Positions 32,314 to 37,202 of a stretch of DNA of 37,202 nt are shown piece by piece (within the stretch, counting starts at the first letter, position 1; every line of letters starts with the position of its first letter). Source of the stretch: Nocardia acidivorans NBRC 108247 (GTDB taxonomy: Bacteria; Actinomycetota; Actinomycetes; Mycobacteriales; Mycobacteriaceae); assembly GCF_001625085.1 (NCBI RefSeq), contig NZ_BDAW01000094.1:1-37202 (forward strand). The letters run 5' to 3'. The translations under genes and the position numbers were made by a program. A model generated the notes under the pieces. That model did not search any database. It had not been told where the DNA came from and worked only from the letters and a program-made list of their open reading frames with translations.

Positions 32314-33852
32314 ATGGCGGAAGAGTGGAAGTTCGATGTCCCGACCACCGGGACCAAAACGCTTCCGCCCGATCCGCGCTATATGGAAGCGTTGACGAGT
32401 CAGGGCTACGGTTTCGAAGCCGCTATCGCCGACTTGGTCGACAACTCGATCGATGCTGGTGCTCACGACGTTGTCGTGCATTTCCTGCGTGATGACGACT
32501 GTTTGGTCAGCCTGCTGATCATCGACGACGGCTGCGGAATGACCGAGGAGGAGCTCGACGTCGCCATGACCGTCGGCGGTCGTCGAAACTATCGGGATGG
32601 CGCGCTGGGGATGTTCGGCACCGGTTTGAAATCGGCCTCGCTGAGTCATGCGGCCGCGGTAACAGTGGTAAGCCGGACCCGCACCAGCCGCCCCGCCGGA
32701 CGCCGCTGGGTCATGGAGCGCGCGAAGACCGGATTCCAATGCGACATAGTCGAACCCGCGTACGCGCAGACGCTCATCGACCGCTATAACGGCAAGCCGA
32801 TCACCTGGCAGGGCACCGTGGTGCGGTGGGATGGTGTGAAGGACTTTCCTCGCAACGGCGGTCCCGAACAGACCGAGCGTTATCTCGCGCGCACCATCAA
32901 CGCCCTCGGCATGCACCTCGGATTGCAGTTGCATCGTTACCTGGCGCGTGGCGATTTCAACATCACCATCGCGGTGGAGGACATCGCCACCGGGACCGTG
33001 GTGATGGATTTCGGTGTGCTGCCGCTGGATCCGTTCGGATATCCGGTGAGTGGCGATCCGGAGTATCCGCGCGTCTTCTCCGCGCATCTGCCTTCGGTGG
33101 GCACGGTGAAGCTGAATGCCCATATCTGGCCCCCACGCTCATCATTGCCCGAATTCCGCGCTATCGGATCGCTGCAGAACACACAGGGCTTCTATCTGTA
33201 CCGCAACGACCGGTTGGTGCAGGCGGGCGGCTGGAACAACTTCCGTCAACCGGAACAGCACCTGGTGCTGGCACGAGTCGCGGTGGAACTACCAGCGCGA
33301 ACCGGGGACGCCTTCCGGCTCACCGTCAAGAAGGACGGCGTCGAAGTCTCACCGGAATTCATTGCCGCACTTGACAAAGCGGTCGATCACACCGGACTGA
33401 CCTTCATCGAGTACATGACCGCCGCCGACCGCCGCTATCGTGACGCTCGTCGGCGCGCCGGACTCGAGCGCAAGCCGGTGATCCCGCCCGGTGAGGGCAT
33501 CGATCCCGCTGTCCGAGAAGCGATCTCGGAAGAACTCCCATATCTGATCGGTGAGCAACCGATCACCGTTCACTGGCGGCTCCTGGACGGCGACACCTTC
33601 TTCGACATCGACCGTGAAGAACGCGAAATCCTGCTCAACCTCCGCTACCGCGCGGCGATCCTCGGCGGCCGCCGGGGAACCCTCGACGACGCCCCGGTAA
33701 TCAAATCGCTCCTGTACCTCATGCTCAACGAGGTCTTCCAACGCGAACGATCCGGAGTTCGTGAACGCGACAATCTCGCACTGTGGCAATCGATCCTGGT
33801 CGCCGCGGCACGCGCGGAACAGGGCCGCCAGGAAAATGGGGACGGGGAGTAG
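32314..33852 (+). CDS. GHKL ATPase of the MutL/MORC-like class, predicted restriction or anti-phage component
   Basis: 512 residues. The N-terminal GHKL ATPase fold shows the N-box with D43-N44 in DLVDNSIDAGA, the second motif D71-D-G-C-G-M76 in IIDDGCGM, and the lid glycines in GMFGTGLKSAS (100-109). A transducer-like domain follows to about residue 370 (FYLYRNDRLVQAGGW, LVLARVAVELPA). The C-terminal part is charged and helical. MutL-like GHKL ATPases coupled to Z1 proteins and DNA methylases have been described in predicted restriction-modification operons and related to eukaryotic MORC proteins. The ATG at 32314 has CAGGGGTGGG upstream. The next gene starts 2 bases after the stop, so the two form an operon. 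Confidence 0.85.
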   Translation: MAEEWKFDVPTTGTKTLPPDPRYMEALTSQGYGFEAAIADLVDNSIDAGAHDVVVHFLRDDDCLVSLLIIDDGCGMTEEELDVAMTVGGRRNYRDGALGMFGTGLKSASLSHAAAVTVVSRTRTSRPAGRRWVMERAKTGFQCDIVEPAYAQTLIDRYNGKPITWQGTVVRWDGVKDFPRNGGPEQTERYLARTINALGMHLGLQLHRYLARGDFNITIAVEDIATGTVVMDFGVLPLDPFGYPVSGDPEYPRVFSAHLPSVGTVKLNAHIWPPRSSLPEFRAIGSLQNTQGFYLYRNDRLVQAGGWNNFRQPEQHLVLARVAVELPARTGDAFRLTVKKDGVEVSPEFIAALDKAVDHTGLTFIEYMTAADRRYRDARRRAGLERKPVIPPGEGIDPAVREAISEELPYLIGEQPITVHWRLLDGDTFFDIDREEREILLNLRYRAAILGGRRGTLDDAPVIKSLLYLMLNEVFQRERSGVRERDNLALWQSILVAAARAEQGRQENGDGE

Positions 33853-33854
33853 AT

Positions 33855-36788
33855 ATGGACATCGATCTTCGAATCGCGCTGCACGCGGCGGTGCTGGCGG
33901 ATATGGCGGGGAGCAAACCGAAGCGGTTGGTGCGCGCCATGCGGTACCAGGCGGAGGACCTGCCCGGAGCCGATGTCTACGCTGACGAAGAGGATTTTCG
34001 TCAGCAGATCATGGCGGCGCCCCCCAACGGTCAATTGATCGATATGTGGCGAAAGCAGCTGCGCGCCTGGGACTTTGCCACCGGTATGGCATGGTCTCCC
34101 TCGGATCCGTGCTCCGATGAGCGCCGTGCGGACATCTACCATGAGCTCGCGCTCGATGCGACCACCCGCAAGCTGCTCGATGTAGCAGTCCCGGTGATCA
34201 AGGCACAAATGCCGGTGGTCATCAGTAAGGAGTTCGTCCCCTGGTACTCCACTCATCAAGGGCGATCCTGGTATTGGCCCATGTACACCGAGTTGCTCGC
34301 CCGTAAGGGATGGCCCGATCAAGCGATCACAGCGCTGGACATGGCGACCGAGAGTGTGGTGGAGCGGCTCTCCGATCCGACGCGCCCCGAAGCGTACCAG
34401 TCGAAGGGGCTGGTGGTCGGGTACGTGCAGTCCGGTAAGACCGCCAACTTCACCGGTGTGATCGCCCGTGCGATCGACGCGGGGTATCGCCTGGTGATCG
34501 TGCTCGGCGGTACGTTGAATCTACTGCGTGATCAGACTCAGCGCCGCTTGGATATGGAACTGGTTGGGCGAGAGAACGTTCTACGCGGTGCCAGTGAGTT
34601 CGAGTCCGACTACGCCGACGATCCCGAGTGGATCCAGCGCAACTTTGTCGAATTCGGTGCTGCTCCTTCGGTCAAGGGCGCCTTCGATATTCACCGTCTG
34701 ACAACTCGATACGACGACTACAAGAGCTTGCTGCAGGGCATCGTCGCGCTGGAGTTCGAGAAGCAGGAACCCGCCCTACCGCTCTACGATCCGGTGAACC
34801 TGCATCGAGCGGCGGCACGCTTGATGGTGGTGAAGAAGAATAAGACGGTTCTGACGAAACTCGTGAAGGACCTCAACAAGATTCGCACTCCGCTCGACCA
34901 GATTCCCGTTCTGATCATCGACGACGAGTCCGACGAGGCCTCGGTCAATACATCGAAACCCAAGCCGGATACGGACCGAACCGCCATCAACGAGAAGATC
35001 TCCCAGCTGTTGACCATGCTCCCGCGCGCGCAGTATGTCGGCTACACGGCGACCCCGTACGCGAATGTCTTCATCGATCCCAACGATAGCGCCGACATCT
35101 TCCCCAAGGACTTCATCATCTCCCTCGCACGTCCAGAGGGATATATGGGGGCCAGTGACTTCCATGACTTCGATGTCGATGTCGATGACGCGGATGTGGA
35201 CGCGGAACGAACGGTCGGCAACTCGAATGAGATGGCGTATGTCCGTGATGTGATCGTCGCGGACGAGGACGATACCGAGCCGCTGGAACGAGCTGTCGAC
35301 ATGTTCGTGCTCACCGCCGCCGTCAAGCTCTACCGCCAGGATCATGATGATCTTGGTGAGGGCTACTTCCGGCACCACACCATGCTGATCCACGAGTCGA
35401 ACTGGGTCGAATCCCATCGCGAGCTGTTGGGTCGTGTCACCAAAATTTGGTGGGAGGCAGGTTATTCGAGTTCGAGGGGCCATCAACGCCTTCGTTCGTT
35501 GTTCGATTCCGACATTGCCCCGGTGTCCGCAGTCCGTGCCGCGGATTATTCGGTGCCCGCCACATACGAGGACGTTATGCCGTATGTGGGTCCGGCGGTG
35601 ATGAATATCAGCGCCGATCAGAAACCGATCGTCGTGGTGAATGGTGACAGGGATCTGGAGACCGGCGACGCAGATTTCGACCGGCGCTCCATCTGGAAGA
35701 TCCTCATCGGTGGGCAGAAGCTCTCACGAGGCTTCACGGTTGAGGGTCTCACCGTCACGTACTTCCGTCGTCGCTCCACCAATGCCTCCGCGCTCATGCA
35801 GATGGGCCGCTGGTTCGGGTTCCGCAAGGGTTACCGCGACCTGGTGCGTCTCTACATAGGCCGTGAAGAGGTGAACGGCAAGCAAGACCTGGACCTGTAC
35901 CGGGCGTTCGAGGCCGTATGCATGGACGAAGAAGCCTTCCGTCGCGAGCTCGAGCAGTACGCCGTGATGGTCGATGGAGCACCGCAACTGACCCCGGCGC
36001 AGGTGCCGCCCTTGGTCTCCCAGCACCTTCCGACCTTGAAGCCGACCAGTCCGAACAAGATGTACAACGCCCGTTTGGTCGAGATCCAGTCGGCGGGTCG
36101 ATGGGAGGAACCGACTGCCTACCCGACCACGATGGCGGACCTGCGGCACAACACACGACTCTGGCTACCGGTGCTGGAGTCCCTGTCTGTAGAAAGTGTG
36201 CGTCTCTCATACGATTTCGGCGCGCCCACGGGTGTACATGCGTTCTCGGCCTTCACCGGGATCATGGACGCATCCGAGGCTCGGGACATGTTCGACGCGC
36301 TACGTTGGTGCGCACCAAGCCAATTCGAACCTCACCTGACATACCTACGACAGATCTCCGATCGTGCCATGGTTGATGATTGGATAGTGCTTGCGCCCCA
36401 ACACCACCGGGCGACCAAGCGAGCCAGAATCGGTTCTTCCGAACGCCAGTACTCATACTTCGAACGAGATCGCCGCCGCGGCCCCCTGTTCGGTGCCATC
36501 AGTGACCCGAAGCATCGCGCCGTCGCCTATCGCATTGCGGATGCGTTGGCGGACTCGGGCGACTCGAACGTCGAACGCCTGGCAGCCGACCGCCGCGGAG
36601 TGATAGTCCTCTACCCGATCGTGGAATCAGCCCACCGCGACGAAGCGGCTTCCGGAGAAATCGATTCCGGCCATCTCGTCACAGCCTTCGGCTTCGTGGC
36701 GCCCTCGTCCGCTCGGCCGAACGGAGATCGAGTCCTACAATTCACGGCCAGGGATTCATCGAAAGATGCCGCAATCATCGATGCGTGA
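33855..36788 (+). CDS. Z1-domain P-loop NTPase (helicase-like), partner of the GHKL ATPase
   Basis: 977 residues. The nucleotide-binding core shows Walker A GYVQSGKTANF with K195, then LVIVLGGTLNLLRDQTQRRL, a Walker B-like IIDDESDEAS (D356-D360), and SF2-like late motifs QKLSRGFTVEGLTVTYFRR and LMQMGRWFGFRKGY with R652. This set, especially GRWFGFR with the SRGFTVEGL strand, is typical of Z1 proteins, predicted DNA-dependent motors or endonuclease-associated ATPases in restriction systems. A C-terminal region follows from about residue 690. The ATG at 33855 is preceded by GACGGGGAG. In related loci a PD-(D/E)XK nuclease and other genes usually follow. Here the next gene is a convergent methyltransferase instead. 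Confidence 0.87.
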   Translation: MDIDLRIALHAAVLADMAGSKPKRLVRAMRYQAEDLPGADVYADEEDFRQQIMAAPPNGQLIDMWRKQLRAWDFATGMAWSPSDPCSDERRADIYHELALDATTRKLLDVAVPVIKAQMPVVISKEFVPWYSTHQGRSWYWPMYTELLARKGWPDQAITALDMATESVVERLSDPTRPEAYQSKGLVVGYVQSGKTANFTGVIARAIDAGYRLVIVLGGTLNLLRDQTQRRLDMELVGRENVLRGASEFESDYADDPEWIQRNFVEFGAAPSVKGAFDIHRLTTRYDDYKSLLQGIVALEFEKQEPALPLYDPVNLHRAAARLMVVKKNKTVLTKLVKDLNKIRTPLDQIPVLIIDDESDEASVNTSKPKPDTDRTAINEKISQLLTMLPRAQYVGYTATPYANVFIDPNDSADIFPKDFIISLARPEGYMGASDFHDFDVDVDDADVDAERTVGNSNEMAYVRDVIVADEDDTEPLERAVDMFVLTAAVKLYRQDHDDLGEGYFRHHTMLIHESNWVESHRELLGRVTKIWWEAGYSSSRGHQRLRSLFDSDIAPVSAVRAADYSVPATYEDVMPYVGPAVMNISADQKPIVVVNGDRDLETGDADFDRRSIWKILIGGQKLSRGFTVEGLTVTYFRRRSTNASALMQMGRWFGFRKGYRDLVRLYIGREEVNGKQDLDLYRAFEAVCMDEEAFRRELEQYAVMVDGAPQLTPAQVPPLVSQHLPTLKPTSPNKMYNARLVEIQSAGRWEEPTAYPTTMADLRHNTRLWLPVLESLSVESVRLSYDFGAPTGVHAFSAFTGIMDASEARDMFDALRWCAPSQFEPHLTYLRQISDRAMVDDWIVLAPQHHRATKRARIGSSERQYSYFERDRRRGPLFGAISDPKHRAVAYRIADALADSGDSNVERLAADRRGVIVLYPIVESAHRDEAASGEIDSGHLVTAFGFVAPSSARPNGDRVLQFTARDSSKDAAIIDA

Positions 36789-36812
36789 CCTCTTCGATCC
36801 CGGCATGGACGG

Positions 36813-37202
36813 TCAGCCGGCCCGCTGACGGTCGCGGGCATCGGCTGCCCGCAGCACTTCGATAATGGAGCGCCCCACCGCGGCAGCGCACGGAGGAGGA
36901 AAGCGTTTCCTACCTGCTTGTACTGCGCTGACTTGTCGCTCGCGAATTGCCATTCGGGGGGAAATCCTTGGATGATCGCGGCCTGCCGCACAGTGAGCAT
37001 CGGGCCGCCCCCGCGGAAGAGATCTCGGTCCGCGGTCTGCTTCGCCGCGCAGGTTTCGGTGCCGTTGGCAACCCCCATGGGATACACCCCAATTCCCGCC
37101 ACGCTTTCTTTGCCCTGCTGGGGCCGAGGTCTGCTCCACCGTGCTTTTTCGATCCGCCCATCCAGCGTGGGCGCGATACCGCCGTTCCCGTTCAACTCGG
37201 AC
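36813..37202 (-). pseudogene. C5 cytosine DNA methyltransferase, C-terminal part, with a frameshift in motif X
   Basis: Only the C-terminal ~130 residues lie in the window; the gene continues beyond 37202. Readable: a target-recognition region with ELNGNGGIAPTLDGRIEKAR, then motif IX-X sequence LTVRQAAIIQGFPPEWQFAS and YKQVGNAF. The family then expects PP; the matching residues (PPPCAAAVGRSIIEVLRAAD, ending at a stop at 36813) are in another frame. One C is missing in the run at about 36897-36903, so the uninterrupted frame instead runs on to 36611, overlapping the convergent Z1 gene. It may be a genuine mutation or a sequencing error. It is convergent with the ATPase-Z1 operon and would normally methylate host DNA to protect it. 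Confidence 0.75.

Noticed and set aside
1..37202. tRNA, rRNA, CRISPR array, insertion sequence or integrase
   Set aside because: Looked for conserved ends, repeat-spacer patterns and transposase motifs and saw none; a tRNA scan could not be run.

Overview
The window looks like chromosome from a high-GC actinobacterium of the Mycobacteriales, most likely Nocardia or a close relative. The gene set is of the mycobacterial/nocardial kind: a Pkn-type kinase, WXG100 and YbaB genes beside a CpnT-like toxin, an LppZ-like lipoprotein, a Cfp6-like PH-domain protein, a DUF397 gene and ilvB-ilvN-ilvC. From memory, the backbone gatB - lppZ - DoxX - cfp6-like - ilvB - ilvN - ilvC matches the Rv3009c-Rv3001c neighbourhood of Mycobacterium tuberculosis. 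The genus call is inference.

Layout. 1-2998 (minus): the N-terminal part of a Ser/Thr kinase, a NarL-type response regulator and its histidine kinase. 3196-6832 (plus): a small protein and a MacB/FtsX-type ABC exporter, divergent from the two-component genes across a region with two inverted repeats. 6847-8361: gatB. 8452-19558: an accessory island between gatB and lppZ. It holds a YezG-like immunity candidate, a WXG100 protein, a YbaB/EbfC-like protein, a 2135-residue CpnT-like polymorphic toxin, a CdiI-like immunity gene, several orphan small genes and a frameshifted tandem-DUF397 gene. 19555-24932: lppZ-like, DoxX, a small coiled-coil protein, ilvD and a double-PH-domain protein. 24977-28845: an operator-like palindrome, an ILV-rich leader peptide, an intrinsic terminator (attenuator) and ilvB-ilvN-ilvC. 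28857-31999: a membrane protein and a TetR-type protein that appear rearranged into each other, a small secreted protein, an SDR and a divergent TetR regulator. 32314-37202: a predicted restriction or anti-phage locus with a MutL/MORC-like GHKL ATPase, a Z1-domain P-loop protein and the end of a convergent C5 cytosine methyltransferase that carries a frameshift.

The most striking object is the giant toxin. Behind a type VII-style WXG100-like N-terminus it carries, in order, a zincin domain (HEFAH), a helical repeat, an R-S-E ADP-ribosyltransferase, a second copy of the helical repeat, a CyaA/edema-factor/ExoY-like nucleotidyl-cyclase domain, a cysteine-protease-like domain and a C-terminal RNase A-like domain followed by its immunity gene. 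This resembles a MARTX payload on a type VII-type carrier, combining modules usually aimed at eukaryotic cells with an antibacterial RNase tip.

Other points of interest are the ilvB attenuator, the apparent micro-inversion at 29395-29504 that exchanged the 5' ends of two genes, and the single-base frameshift in motif X of the methyltransferase. No tRNA, rRNA, CRISPR array or insertion sequence was recognised. All domain calls were made by eye from motifs, without database searches.
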